Source: QHWT01 sp963755695
GTDB taxonomy: Bacteria; Acidobacteriota; Vicinamibacteria; Vicinamibacterales; 2-12-FULL-66-21
Assembly: GCA_963755695.1 (NCBI GenBank)
Contig: CAVWLB010000001.1
Span: 682,001 to 746,000, forward strand
Direction of reading: 5' to 3'
Length of the DNA: 64,000 nt
Shown: positions 19,137 through 29,030 of the stretch, piece by piece
Layout of the letters: each line of letters begins with the position of its first letter
How positions within the stretch are numbered: the stretch's first letter is position 1
Notes under the pieces: generated by a model
What the model was told of the DNA's origin: nothing
Seen by the model: the letters and a program-made list of their open reading frames with translations, nothing else
The model's database searches: none
Position numbers and translations under genes: made by a program

Positions 19137-19241
19137 GACTAACACTCGCAATCACCTGCAAGGCGCGCCTCAACGACTGGCCCCCGACGGGGGGCAAGGG
19201 CCACACCTTCGCGACTTGTCTGGTGCATTGCGTTGTTATCC
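19137..19241 (-). repeat. attC-like recombination site B (105 bp)
   Basis: Minus strand GGATAAC to core GTTAGTC (same core as site D). The arms CGCAATGCACC and GGTGATTGCG pair with one G left out, the extrahelical base. A second internal hairpin (TGGCCCCCGACGGGGGGCA region) forms the terminal structure. Confidence 0.78.
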
Positions 19242-19281
19242 GGCATGGTTGTTTTGGCGAACGCCGCCGACATCAGGGACA

Positions 19282-19533
19282 TCACGACTCCCGACGCTGG
19301 GAGACTCTAATTCTGACCAACTGCGGCGACAGTGCCCACATCCATCGTAAGCCACCGGTAGTTCTGATCTCCAAGCCCCTCCGAGAAGAGAGGATTCGCG
19401 TTGAACTCGGGGAGGGGAACCGGCGCTGCACACCCAATGCGAGGATGACGAGGAGGCCGAGGAAGAACGCGCTCGCGTAGAACCCGTCCTCACCGCCGGA
19501 GAGCCATACCGGTCCCTGCATGTCCACCCGCAT
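19282..19533 (-). CDS. Small single-pass membrane protein, cassette gene
   Basis: 83 residues, MRVDMQGPVWLSGGEDG, then one transmembrane helix at about residues 19-34 (YASAFFLGLLVILALG) and a basic tail. No family recognised. It lies between attC-like sites A and B, whose cores define a 426-bp cassette. A longer overlapping frame (19236-19550) ends inside the first heptamer of site B; I prefer the shorter one because it has a plausible membrane protein sequence and a start close to the site A core. Confidence 0.5.
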   Translation of the reverse strand: MRVDMQGPVWLSGGEDGFYASAFFLGLLVILALGVQRRFPSPSSTRILSSRRGLEIRTTGGLRWMWALSPQLVRIRVSQRRES

Positions 19534-19562
19534 AAGAGGCTCAACTGCACCCTCGGGTGTCC

Positions 19563-19625
19563 GGATAACGGTCTGCGGTTGAGCGGCCGCGCTTTCCAGC
19601 GGTCCGCTCCAACCGCTTGTTGGGC
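19563..19625 (-). repeat. attC-like recombination site A (63 bp)
   Basis: The clearest site of the array. On the minus strand it runs GCCCAAC (a perfect RYYYAAC) to core GTTATCC. Arms AAGCGGTTGGAGCGG and CCGCTCAACCGCAGA pair over 11 bp with one unpaired G. Size and fold are those of classical short attC sites. Confidence 0.85.
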
Positions 19626-19629
19626 GGCA

Positions 19630-20193
19630 TCACGGCTGCGGTTGCTTCAGCCGAGCCGCTACTCGCTGTGCCGACGTCCGTAGCACTTGCTTGACGTCGT
19701 CAAAACGTGTCTCCGGCAGATTGTTGAAGTCCATCAGTCGATGCTCGAACCTCCTTTGCTGGGTTGCCTCCTCGACGACGACCCGGACTTCCTGTAGCGC
19801 GGCCCTCCGATGATTGTACTCCCCCAGCACTTCGGTACAGGCTGTCTCCAGCGCGCAGAAGAGACTAAACTTGCCTGTGGCCCTGTCGTCATCACACGCT
19901 CGGTCATCGTTGCGGTTCCAGCCGGATTCGTCCTTCAAGAGCGCATCTGCCTTCTCCAGAATGCGAAGGTCGTCCGTCGTAACGGGCTTGGGTCGCTCGA
20001 GCCAGAGGCCCCAGAACGCTGCGCCGGCCAGCGAGAGCGCTAGTAGGCATCCTAGGAACACAACCACCATCATCGCTTTCTTGATAAGCGTCACTTGCCG
20101 GAGGCCCCACTGGCGCCAGAGCCAGCGAAGGCCAAGGCCCGCCAGCGTCACCAGGAGAAGCGCTATCACCAGCAATACTTCAAAGCGCGTCAT
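19630..20193 (-). CDS. Two-helix membrane protein of unknown function, cassette gene
   Basis: 187 residues. Transmembrane segments lie at about 5-27 (FEVLLVIALLLVTLAGLGL) and 42-66 (MVVVFLGCLLALSLAGAAF). A polar C-terminal domain of 120 residues contains two Cys pairs' worth of cysteines (CDDD, FCALETAC) and a predicted coiled helix (EVRVVVEEATQQRRFEHRL). No family recognised. The stop lies 5 bases before attC-like site A, and a core-like heptamer GTTAGGC lies about 40 bases upstream of the start, so it is the most distal cassette seen. Confidence 0.6.
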   Translation of the reverse strand: MTRFEVLLVIALLLVTLAGLGLRWLWRQWGLRQVTLIKKAMMVVVFLGCLLALSLAGAAFWGLWLERPKPVTTDDLRILEKADALLKDESGWNRNDDRACDDDRATGKFSLFCALETACTEVLGEYNHRRAALQEVRVVVEEATQQRRFEHRLMDFNNLPETRFDDVKQVLRTSAQRVAARLKQPQP

Positions 20194-20556
20194 GGATGTC
20201 CTTCCTCCCGCTGCGCGCGTGACTCATGTCCGCCTAACTACTAGTAGGCCGACCGGCATATCTCGGACGACCTTGCGAGGCTCGCAGAATAATGCCAAAC
20301 CGGCCTGCTCGAAGAATGTGCACAACTTCGTGCGGCGACAGGGACTTATCGAGTAAGCGGGCTCTCGTAAGGCCTTGATTAGGTCGACCTGCATAACACC
20401 GCGCCAGGTGGCCTCCTGGCGCGGCTGGAACGGATCCATCCTGAGAAGTCGCCAAGTGGCGATGAATCTGGACTGCGAACGCGGATCCACACTGCGGCGT
20501 TTGTCGGGTGCAGATTGGCTGACCTCACGGCGCCTCGATCGCGGTAGGCTCACGCG
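20194..20556. other. Intergenic end of the cassette array: core-like site and hairpin, no convincing gene
   Basis: On the minus strand GTTAGGC (20238-20232) matches the attC/attI core consensus. A weak partner ACCTAAT lies at 20384-20378 with limited arm pairing, so a sixth, decayed site is possible. A strong 10-bp hairpin occupies 20399-20424 (CCGCGCCAGG with CCTGGCGCGG). A 109-codon minus-strand open frame here resembles no protein I know and runs through the core site, so I do not call it. No integron-integrase gene follows on the right, where it would be expected. Confidence 0.5.
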
Positions 20557-21598
20557 GTGTCCGTGCCCGTCGCACCTGCTGACCGTGTCGAGGCCCTCGA
20601 CGTGCTTCGAGGTGTTGCCCTGTTCGGCGTCTTGACGGTGAACCTCGTCACGATCTTCCGGCTACTCGCTGTTCCAGGAGTTCCTCCACGGCCCCGAGGA
20701 CGCGTGGGCGCGCGCGGTGTCGCTGGGGCTCGAGTTCAAAGCCGTGACCCTCTTTTCGCTCCTCTTCGGCATCGGCCTGGAGGCGCAGCGCGAACGCATC
20801 GACGGCTTCCATCGCTACATCTTGCGCCGACTCGTTTTCCTCTTGGTCATCGGTCTCGTGCATTTGTTCCTCGTGTGGAACGGCGACGTCCTCACGCTGT
20901 ACGCGCTCTGCGGTCTCGTCGTCGCGCCGCTGCTCCGGCTACCGACCCGCGCTCTCTTGGGGCTCTCCATCTTGTTCTTCGCGCTGCAGATCGCACCAGT
21001 GCCGTATCCGCCGCCGTTTGCGACGGCAGCTGATCTTCGCGAGCACGTCGAAGCCGCGGGCCACGTGTACCGATATGGGACCTTCGTACAAGCGCTGAAG
21101 TTCCGCATTGAGGAGGTGCGTCCGATGGGCGTGCTCCTCTTCTCGATTGTTCCGCGCACGCTCGGTCTCTTCTTGCTCGGCGCATGTGTGTGGCGATGGA
21201 ATCTTCTGCGCGGCGATCGCCGCGTGCTCGCTGCGATTGCGATCGTGGGACTCGCACTCGGCATATACGCGACAATGATCGGCGCGGACTGGGCGTCAAT
21301 CGTCCTCGCGTTCGGGTACGGAGGCGCCATCGTCCTCGCCGCACGGCCGCTCTGCTTCCTCGCGCCGCTTGGTCGGATGGCGTTTACGTGCTATCTCGCG
21401 CAGTCGTTCATCCTGAGCTTCGTCTTCTACGGCTGGGGGCTCGGCCAGTTCGGCCACATGAGCGCGGCGAACGGCATTCTGCTTGCGATCGCGATCTACG
21501 CCGCTCAGGCGATCGCGAGCGCGCTGTGGCTACGCCGCTTCCGCTTCGGTCCGCTCGAGTGGGTGTGGCGATCGTTCAGCTATGGAAAGCGCGTGTAG
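20557..21598 (+). CDS. DUF418 membrane protein (one frameshift)
   Basis: Multi-helix inner-membrane protein of the DUF418/YeiB family, about 346 residues after removing one inserted base near 20660. The N-terminus has the family pattern RVEALDVLRGVALFGVLTVN, then AVTLFSLLFGIGL, YILRRLVFLLVIGLVHLFLVWNGDVLTLYALCG and, near the C-terminus, GRMAFTCYLAQSFILSFVFYGWGLGQFG, with the final helix FGPLEWVWRSFSYG. Function is not established; the fold is acyltransferase-related. Start is GTG at 20557. It points away from the cassette array, so I consider it chromosomal backbone. Confidence 0.82.
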
Positions 21599-21765
21599 CC
21601 ATCACCCACGACATGAGCGCTGCGAGCGTCGCGCCCGCACCATGACGTCGGCACCGACAGGAAGGCCAGGATTAGTAACGAGTGGTCGCGCAGTGTTGAC
21701 CAACTCGCCAGAAGACACCAACCCGACCGTTGCCAATGCGGGTTCTGTTACAGGCTCTAAGCACT

Positions 21766-21891
21766 GAAGACTGAAGATTGAAGATTGAAGATTGCATTGA
21801 TGACTGCAGATTGCAGATTGAGACTGCAGATTGCAGACTGCAGATTGCAGCCTGAAGCCTGAAGCCTGAGTCTGAAGCCTGAAGCCTGCCT
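21766..21891. repeat. Array of GAAGATT/GCAGATT units joined to GAAGCCT units
   Basis: Units GAAGATT and GCAGATT (21766-21848) pass directly into GAAGCCT units (21850-21889), all in one orientation and ending immediately before the next gene's ATG. It links two repeat families. The 170 bases between the DUF418 gene and the array show no gene. Confidence 0.8.
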
Positions 21892-23361
21892 ATGCGAGCA
21901 CACCCGCATCTATACGAGATCAGTGCCTGGCCGTGGCTCGATCGGCTGTCACGCCGTCACGATCGAGTCATTACTCTGGCGAACGTACCGGACGAAGAGT
22001 GGGACCGCATCGCCCGAGCCGGTTTCGATCTCGTTTATCTGATGGGAGTGTGGCAACGGAGCCGCGTCGGCCGCCTGATTGCGCGTACGGATCCCGTGCT
22101 GCTCCGCGAATACGACGGGGTGCTGCCGGGATGGTCGATGCGAGACGTCGCTGGATCGCCTTACTCGATAGAGGCATATGAGCCTGATCAGCGCATGGGC
22201 GGATGGTCGGGTCTGGATCGGGCCCGCGAGGCGCTCGCTCAGCATCACCTGGCGCTGATTGTCGACTTCGTGCCGAATCACACCGGGTTCGATCACCAAT
22301 GGGTAACCTCCCGGCCAGAGCTGTATGTCGAGGGAACGCTCGATGACTACCGCCGCACACCACAGAACTTCCATCCGATCGATACCCCGGACGCGGTGCA
22401 CTTCATCGCCTGCGGCCGGGATCCGTTCTTCCCGCCGTGGCGCGACGTCGCGCAGCTGAATTACTTCAACCCCGAGACACGCGAAGCCATGATCGGGGTG
22501 TTGCGGACAATCGCCCAGCATGCCGACGGGGTTCGGTGCGACATGGCGATGCTGGTGCTGAACGACGTCTTCCAGCAGACGTGGGGTCATACGATCGATC
22601 TGCTCTGGACGATGCCGCCAGGGGAATTTTGGCCCGAGGCGACGCGTCGCGTGCCCCAGCTCACCTATCTCGCCGAAGTCTACTGGGACCGCGAATGGCA
22701 GCTGCAGCAGCAGGGCTTCGCATTTACCTATGACAAGCGGCTCCTCGATCGGCTCCATCAGGGATCCGGAAGCGGGGTGCGGGGGCACTTGCAGGCCGAC
22801 GCGTCATTCACCGCAAAGCTGGCGCGCTTTCTCGAGAACCACGATGAGGCCCGGGCAGCCGCGACGTTTGGCGCCGGGCTGCAGGCGGCGGCCGCCGTTG
22901 CGCTTACCGCACCCGGCATGCGGTTCTATTTCGATGGCCAGCTCGATGGTGCGGAGATCAAGCCGCCGGTCCAACTTGGTCGTTGGGCAGAAGAATCGGC
23001 GAACGCGGGCGTCCACGACCTCTACGATCGGATCCTGCGGACGACGGATAAGGCGCTGTTCCATGACGGCACGTGGGAGCTGCTCAGCGTTTACGGCGCA
23101 GGGGACACCACCTACGACGATCTCGTCGCCTTCTCGTGGCGCAAGGGCAGCGACCACGCCGTCATTGCCGCGAATGTGTCGAATCACGAAGCGCAGGGGA
23201 TGGTGCAACTCGGGTCGTTGCCGCACGCGCCCGCTTTTTCATTCAACGACCAGCTGTCGGATCAGCGCTATCGTTGGGCGCGAGAGGACCTGGAGGAGGG
23301 GCTCTATGTACGCCTGGCTGGAGGCGCGGCGCACCTCTTTCTCGTGGAGCCCGCCTCGTGA
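21892..23361 (+). CDS. GH13 alpha-amylase-family glycosidase
   Basis: 489-residue cytoplasmic (no signal peptide) alpha-glucan-active enzyme. The four GH13 regions are LIVDFVPNH (I, about residue 123), ADGVRCDMAM (II, nucleophile Asp about 217), LTYLAEVYW (III, acid/base Glu about 262) and FLENHDEAR (IV, Asp about 318). The C-terminal part (residues 400-489) is a beta domain. The N-terminus reads LYEISAWPWLDRLS, typical of an Acidobacteria/cyanobacteria subgroup of uncertain specificity. The frame is intact. Glycogen or trehalose metabolism is possible but not shown. Confidence 0.85.
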   Translation: MRAHPHLYEISAWPWLDRLSRRHDRVITLANVPDEEWDRIARAGFDLVYLMGVWQRSRVGRLIARTDPVLLREYDGVLPGWSMRDVAGSPYSIEAYEPDQRMGGWSGLDRAREALAQHHLALIVDFVPNHTGFDHQWVTSRPELYVEGTLDDYRRTPQNFHPIDTPDAVHFIACGRDPFFPPWRDVAQLNYFNPETREAMIGVLRTIAQHADGVRCDMAMLVLNDVFQQTWGHTIDLLWTMPPGEFWPEATRRVPQLTYLAEVYWDREWQLQQQGFAFTYDKRLLDRLHQGSGSGVRGHLQADASFTAKLARFLENHDEARAAATFGAGLQAAAAVALTAPGMRFYFDGQLDGAEIKPPVQLGRWAEESANAGVHDLYDRILRTTDKALFHDGTWELLSVYGAGDTTYDDLVAFSWRKGSDHAVIAANVSNHEAQGMVQLGSLPHAPAFSFNDQLSDQRYRWAREDLEEGLYVRLAGGAAHLFLVEPAS

Positions 23362-23369
23362 GACTCCAC

Positions 23370-23440
23370 CCTGAGCCCGGATCGCTGAGCTCTGAGCCGC
23401 GCGAACCTTGAATCAGCCTGAGCCTGAGCCCTGAGTCATA
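23370..23440. repeat. Array of TGAGCC-type repeats between convergent genes
   Basis: CTGAGCCCG, CTGAGCTC, CTGAGCCG and CCTGAGCC units in one orientation. The TGA stop of the cytochrome gene (23436-23438, minus strand) lies inside the first unit of the array. Confidence 0.75.
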
Positions 23441-24814
23441 GGCCGTACGCTTGCCTCGCCGCCTCTTCTACCTTCTTCATCGCCGCAACGAAGCGCCGGG
23501 GATCGTAGGAACTCGGCGACTCGAACTGCTGGAAGAGTTCCGCAAACGTGGCTTTCATCGTGGCCGGATCCTGCCCACGCGCGCGTGCGAGAGCAGACGA
23601 CAACGTTTCCACGGCCATCGCCGCCTGTTCTGCCGCCCGCTCGCCGCGTCCGGCAATCTCGGATGCGTCCGCGAAGATTGCCCGCAAGATGCGCGAGGCG
23701 ACCTCCGCGGTTGGCGAGGCAGCGAGCGCGCGAGCCACGCCGCGATCGACGATCCCGCCTGCCTGATTCGCCAGCGCAACGACTTCGGCCTCATTGGTCC
23801 GCAACCGGCTCGCCTCGATCGCGAGCTTCGGCAGGACCGTGTCGAGCTCCGATGCGGCTTGTCGGTCGAGCGCCTCCAGCACGTGCCGTGACGTGACCCA
23901 GCGTGAGACATTCAGCGGCGGATTCCCGGGCCGTGGCCGCTGCGCGTATCCCTGGGCCTGCCGCCAGCTGTCTTCGGCGCGCGTGAGGCTGTGATGGCAC
24001 GCAAAGCAATCGAGCTCGGCATACTCCGGCCACACCGGGCCCTTGACGCGCCGGGCGAGGCGATCGAGGCTCGATCGCAGGTGGACGAGCTGTCCCACGG
24101 CGAACGTCCGCACCGGACCGAACGCGTCGGCGCTGCTCGACTCGCGCCAGTGACGCGGCATCGCCGAGCTGAACGCCTCGAGATCGAACACCAGGTCGGG
24201 ATGCCCGGCGGCAATCATTTCGTGGTCGACCAACTTGTCGGAGGTGCCGAGATGGCAGGTCAGGCACTTCTCGGTCCGCTTCACGACATCCTTCGTGTCG
24301 TACATGCCCCGCCGGACGGACTCGTCGTGCTTCGCATCCTTCGTCACGTGGTAGCCGAGCCACCCGGTGGCAGGGCCGTGACACGCTTCGCAGCTCACCC
24401 CTTCGGTGGCGAAGTTGCGTGCGCGTTGAGCCTCCGGCGCGTCGAGCGAATGGCACGCGAGACACTTCGGTGCCTGGTCCGGACGGTCGATGCCGAGGAT
24501 CCGTCCCATGCGCTGACGGACACAGCGCCGGACAGCACCTCGGTCGCGTGCGCGTGACGATCCTGCGACACCCACGTGCTGTATTCGGTCTGAAGAATCC
24601 GGCTGCCGGCGACCGGTCGAATCGATCCATGGCACGCGACGGCGCTGCAGGACCCGGGTCCGGTGAAATTGCCCGGGTCCGCAGTCGCGGCCTGAGCGGA
24701 GATGGCACGCGACGGATTCGCTGATCGAACACGCGCCCCGAGTGAAATTGTGAGAACCAGCAGGAAAAACGCGGCAGTCAGAACCAGAAGGAATACGGAC
24801 CGCACTCGACGCAT
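23436..24814 (-). CDS. Five-heme c-type cytochrome (frame break near 24520)
   Basis: Exported cytochrome of about 459 residues. The N-terminal signal/anchor is VFLLVLTAAFFLLVLTISLG. Heme sites are one unusual CX4CH (CSAVACHG) and four CxxCH (CLACHS, CEACHG, CLTCHL, CFACHH), with many free His for distal ligation, as in the cytochrome c554 family. A helical region without hemes fills the last 190 residues. The frame changes between 24510 and 24530, where a single insertion does not suffice: either two inserted bases or one lost base. It is divergent from the NuoEF-type genes across a repeat array and is likely a partner of that redox module. Confidence 0.8.
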
Positions 24815-24825
24815 TGCGAAGGGTT

Positions 24826-24990
24826 ATACCAGATTTGGTGATTCATCAGATTTGGTGATGTGGTGATTGGTGATTTGGCGATTTGGCGATCTTCACCATT
24901 CGAGCGTTTGTGGTTTCGCTACCCGATGGCCCCAATCACCAAATGACCAAATCACCAAATCACCAATCACCAAATCACCAAATCTTGATA
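24826..24990. repeat. Inverted array of 8-bp ATTTGGTG repeats
   Basis: Left arm of ATTTGGTG units (24830-24886), centre of about 50 bases (ending CTACCCGATGGCC), right arm of CACCAAAT units (24930-24986). It lies between divergent genes and fills the probable promoter region of the redox operon. Confidence 0.85.
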
Positions 24991-25004
24991 TATTCCGTGG
25001 TTCC

Positions 25005-26788
25005 GTGCCCCCACGTTCGATAGCGACCCCTATTTTCGACGAACTTCGTGGGATTCAGCGCGCCCGTGGTTATCTTCCCGACGGAGAGATGCGTGCGCTC
25101 GCGGAACGACTCGAGGTGCCGCTCTATCGGCTCCAGGCGGTCGCCAGCTTCTTTCCGCACTTCTTCCTGAAGCCGCCGGCGCGCGCGGAAGTGCGCGTCT
25201 GCGGCGACATGGCGTGCCATCGATACGGCGGCAACGAGCTGCGCGAAACGCTCGCCGCGCGGTTTCAGGCGCAGGACGCCAACATCCAGCACGTCTCGTG
25301 TCTCGGTCGCTGCGATCTCGCGCCGGCGATCGCCGTGAACGATCAGATTTTCGAGCAGGTGAACGAAGCGGAAGCCTCGTCGCTCATCGAGGCGGCAATC
25401 GCCGGTGCCTCGCCCGAGCAACTGGCGACCCGCAAGCGGCCCGTGCAGCGGAGGCCGGTGCTGTGTGACCCGTATCTTGCGGATCGAGCCTCGGCCCCCG
25501 AACCGAGGGCATCGGATTCCGATCGTCGCGCGTCGAATCCCGAACCCACGACCTCGTCACAGTATGGAGTTCTGCGGCGTTACGTGCAGTCGCAGGACTG
25601 GGCCGGACTCATCGCCACGCTGAAGGCGAGCGGCCTGCGCGGCCTCGGCGGCGCCGGGTTCCCGACCGGGATGAAGTGGGAGCTGGTGCGCAACCAGCCC
25701 GGCGCCGGAAAGTACATCGTCTGCAACGCCGACGAGAGCGAGCCTGGGACGATCAAGGACCGCCACATCATGACCAACGCCGCCGCACCTGCTCATCGAG
25801 GGGATGATCCTCGGCGGCCTCGTCGCCGGCGCGCGGCATGGCATCATCTACATCCGCCACGAGTACACCGACCAGGAGCACATCCTCCAGCACGAGATCG
25901 ATCGGTGCTACCGGGACGGCATCCTCGGCAGCCAGCGTGATGGGATCCGGAGCTGGCGTTCGATCTCGAAATCTTCGTCAGTCCCGGCCTCTACATCTGC
26001 GGCGAGGAAAGCGCGCTGCTCGAAGCCATCGAGGGCAAGCGCGCCGAGCCGCGCAACAAGCCGCCGTTTCCCGGGCAGCATCGGCGGCGGGCTGTGGGCG
26101 CAAGCCGACCGTCATCAACAACGTCGAGACGTTCTTCTTCGTGCCGGTCATCCTGGCGCAGGGGCGTCGACTGGATGAAGACCGCCGGGCGGAACGGATC
26201 GGCGGGCGTGAAGTTCGTCGGCGTCAGCGGCGACGTGCTGCGACCCGGGCGTGTTCGAGGTGCCGATGGGCACGTCGCTACCGCGAGCTGATCGAGGGAC
26301 TGGCGGGCGGCGTCGCCGCCGGGGCGGACGCTCAAAGTCATACGCGCCGTCGGGCCCGGCGGGCGGCTACCTGCCGGCGTCGATGCTCGATCTGCCGCTC
26401 GACTGGAACGCGATGACCGCGGCCGGCGCCACCGTCGGCTCGGGCGCGATCGTCGTCTGCGACGACCGCGCCTGCATGCTCGACATGGCGCTCAACTCCG
26501 TGCGCTTCTTCCGCAACGAGTCGTGCGGCAAGTGCGTGCCGTGCCGGACCGGCTCGACGAAGTTGACCGAGATGCTGACCGAGTGGACGCGGGGGCGGCG
26601 CGGCGCGCACGATCTCGCGCTCTACGAGGAGCTGTGCCATGCGATGCGGCATGACGTCGATCTGCGGTCTCGGCCAGGTCGTGCCGTGCCGATCGCCTCG
26701 GTCATGAAGCATTTTCCCGACGAAGTCGAGGCGCACGCGAAGGGCGTCTGCCCGGCCGGCGTCTGCTTCCGAATGGAGCGCCGCGTGA
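25005..26788 (+). CDS. NuoE-NuoF fusion: NADH-oxidising flavin/iron-sulfur subunit (frame broken by insertions)
   Basis: Residues about 1-150 are NuoE-like (thioredoxin-fold 2Fe-2S). The start is GTG at 25005, with IFDELRGIQRARGYLPDG, then ligands VCGDMACH and CLGRCDLAPA. A Pro/Ser-rich linker leads into NuoF (51-kDa): GLRGLGGAGFPTGMKWEL (NADH), CNADESEPGTIKDR (FMN), GLYICGEESALLEAIEGKR, and the N3 4Fe-4S ligands ESCGKCVPCRTG. At least nine inserted bases break the NuoF part (near 25790, 25935, 26072, 26110, 26163, 26248, 26280, 26325 and 26340). E and F are joined in one frame with no stop in the linker. The TGA at 26786-26788 overlaps the GTG of the next gene, if one further base is removed near 26768. 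It oxidises NADH or passes electrons to NAD. Confidence 0.82.
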
Positions 26789-29030
26789 GCGAACAGATCA
26801 CGCTCACGATCGACGGCCGCGAGGTCACGGTCCCGCGCGGGACGACGATCTTCGACGCGGCGCGGCTGAACGGCATCCCGATCCCGACGCTGTGCCACCA
26901 GCAGAACCAGGCGCCGGTCGGCGTCTGCCGCGTCTGCGTCGTGGACGTCGGCGCGCGCGTCTACGCGGCATCGTGCATCCGCGAGTGCGAGCCGGGGATG
27001 AAGGTGAAGACCGGCACCGCGGCGGTCGTGCAGCGCGCGCAACACGCTGGTCGAGATGCTGATGGCCGACCACCCGTCGCCGTGCGCGCGGCAGCAGCAC
27101 AGCGGCGACTGCGAGCTGGAGGCGATGGCGAAGGCGGCGGGCCTCGGCGAGCCGCGCTTCGCGCGGCGGCTGTCGCCGCGCGGACGCGACGACTCGTCGC
27201 TGAGCATCGCCGTCGATCACGAGGCCTGCATCCTCTGCGATCGCTGCATCCGCGGCTGCGACGAGATCAAGAAGAACATGGTCATCGGCCGCAGCGGCCG
27301 CGGCTACACCGCGCACATCGGCTTCGATCTCGATCAGCCGATGGGCAGCTCGACCTGCGTGTCGTGCGGCGAGTGCATGGTGTCGTGCCCGACCGGCGCG
27401 CTGACGAACAAGCGCGTCGATCGACGCCGAGCTCGCTGGCGAGACGCTCGACCCCGAGTGGATCCTCCAGCTGCCGGTCTTCAAGGGCGTGTCGCGGCAC
27501 GTTCCTCGAGCTGAACCAGGGCGCGGTCGTCAAGCGCCGGATCTCCGGCGGGCGAAGTGATCTGCCGCGAAGGGGAGTTCGGCTCGACCGCCTTCTACAT
27601 CCTCGAAGGGACGGTCGAGGTCTTCATCGGCACGCCGATCGCGCACGTGAAGCAGGAAGACGCGGCGGCGGGCTGGTTCAGCCGCATTCGCAGCCGCCTG
27701 GCCGATCGCCAGGAGCACACGCGAACCGAAGAGAGCGGCCGCCGCTACATTCCGATCGACGCGCCCGTCGACCTGCCCTACGACAAGCCGATCGCCGAGC
27801 TGGGCGCCGGCGATCTGTTCGGCGAGATGACGTGCATGAGCTTCCATCCGCGGTCGGCGACGGTGCGGGCCAAGACCGACGGTCGTCGTGCTCGAGATGC
27901 TGCGCAACGTGCTGGACATCCTCCAGAAGAACAAGACGTTCCGCGCGGAGCTCGATCGCAAGTACCGCCAGCGCGCGCTGGAGACGCACCTCCAGAGCGT
28001 GCCGGTCTTCGCGTCGATGCCGCAGGAGTTCATCGACTACCTGCGCGATCGCGTCGAGCTGATCCGCTACTCGCCCGGCGAGGTGATCGTGCGGCAGGGG
28101 GATGCCGCCGACGCGTTCTACCTGGTGCGACTCGGGTTCGTGAAAGTCAGCGAGCGGCATCCGGGCGGCGAGGTCGTGCTGACCTATCTCGGGCGCGGCT
28201 CGTACTTCGGCGAGATGGGGCTGCTCGGCGGCGGCGTCCGCACGGCGACCTGCACGGCGCTCGATCACGTGGACGTGGTCAGGATCGCCGGCGAAGACTT
28301 CCACCTGATGCTGTCGCGATTTCCCGACATCCGCGCCGGCCTCGAGCAGGTCGCGCGCGAGCGCGCGGACAGAACCGTCAGCGCGTCGCGTCGACCGAGC
28401 AGGTGCCGATCGACGACTTCCTCAACCAGGGGCTGATGGAGGCGCAGAGCCTGCTGGTCCTCGACCTCGAGAAGTGCACGCGCTGCGATCAGTGCGTGCG
28501 CGCCTGCGCCGACGCGCACGACGGCGTCACGCGGCTGGTCCGCGAGGGGCTGCGCTTCGACAAGTACCTGGTCGCCACGTCGTGCCGCTCGTGCCGCGAT
28601 CCGCTGTGCATGGTCGGCTGCCCGGTCGGCTCGATCCGGCGCCGCAACTCGATGGAGATCATCATCGAGGACTGGTGCATCGGCTGCGGCCTGTGCGTGC
28701 GCAACTGCCCGTACGGCAACCTCAACCTGCACCCGTTCGCGGTCGCAGGTGCCCGATCCCGCGCAGCCGGCGCGGATGATCGCCGTCGACCAGAAGAAGG
28801 CGACCGGCTGCGATCTGTGCATGGAGCACGCCGAGCCGAGCTGCGTCTACGCCTGCCCGCACGACGCCGCGCACCGCGTCGAGCCGCTGACGTTCTTCGG
28901 GGCGATGCTCGCGGCGAAGGATCAGAAGCGGACGCGGCTCGACCGAGGCGACGAGCAAGTGAGCATCGTGGGCGGGAGCCGGGATGCAAGGCTCGAGGTC
29001 CGAGCGCCCCGGTTCGAGGGTCGATCGTGA
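26785..29030 (+). CDS. NuoG-like Fe-S protein fused to two cNMP-binding domains and a four-cluster ferredoxin (frame broken by insertions)
   Basis: About 745 residues. Order: (1) plant-type 2Fe-2S domain, residues 1-80, Cys in LCHQQNQAPVGVCRVC plus AASC; (2) NuoG His-Cys segment HPSPCARQQHSGDCELE, lacking one of the usual three Cys; (3) two 4Fe-4S clusters (CILCDRCIRGC, CVSCGECMVSCPTG), about residues 150-215; (4) cyclic-nucleotide-binding domain with LFGEMTCMSFHPRSATV; (5) a second one with YFGEMGLLGGGVRTAT; (6) DmsB-like ferredoxin domain with four cysteine groups (CTRCDQCVRAC, CRSCRDPLCMVGC, CIGCGLCVRNC, GCDLCMEHAEPSC). No molybdopterin domain is present. GTG start and stop both overlap neighbours by four bases. 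It should wire NuoEF to the membrane cytochrome, with cNMP or a ligand sensed on the way. Confidence 0.8.

Noticed and set aside
17077..19625. A complete integron with integrase and attI
   Set aside because: The recombinase lacks the IntI-specific insertion, it points the same way as the cassettes, and the only candidate attI (17750) pairs better as a long degenerate attC.
20224..20553. A 109-codon minus-strand gene beside the cassette array
   Set aside because: No recognisable sequence features, no start signal, and it runs across the core-like site instead of ending before it.
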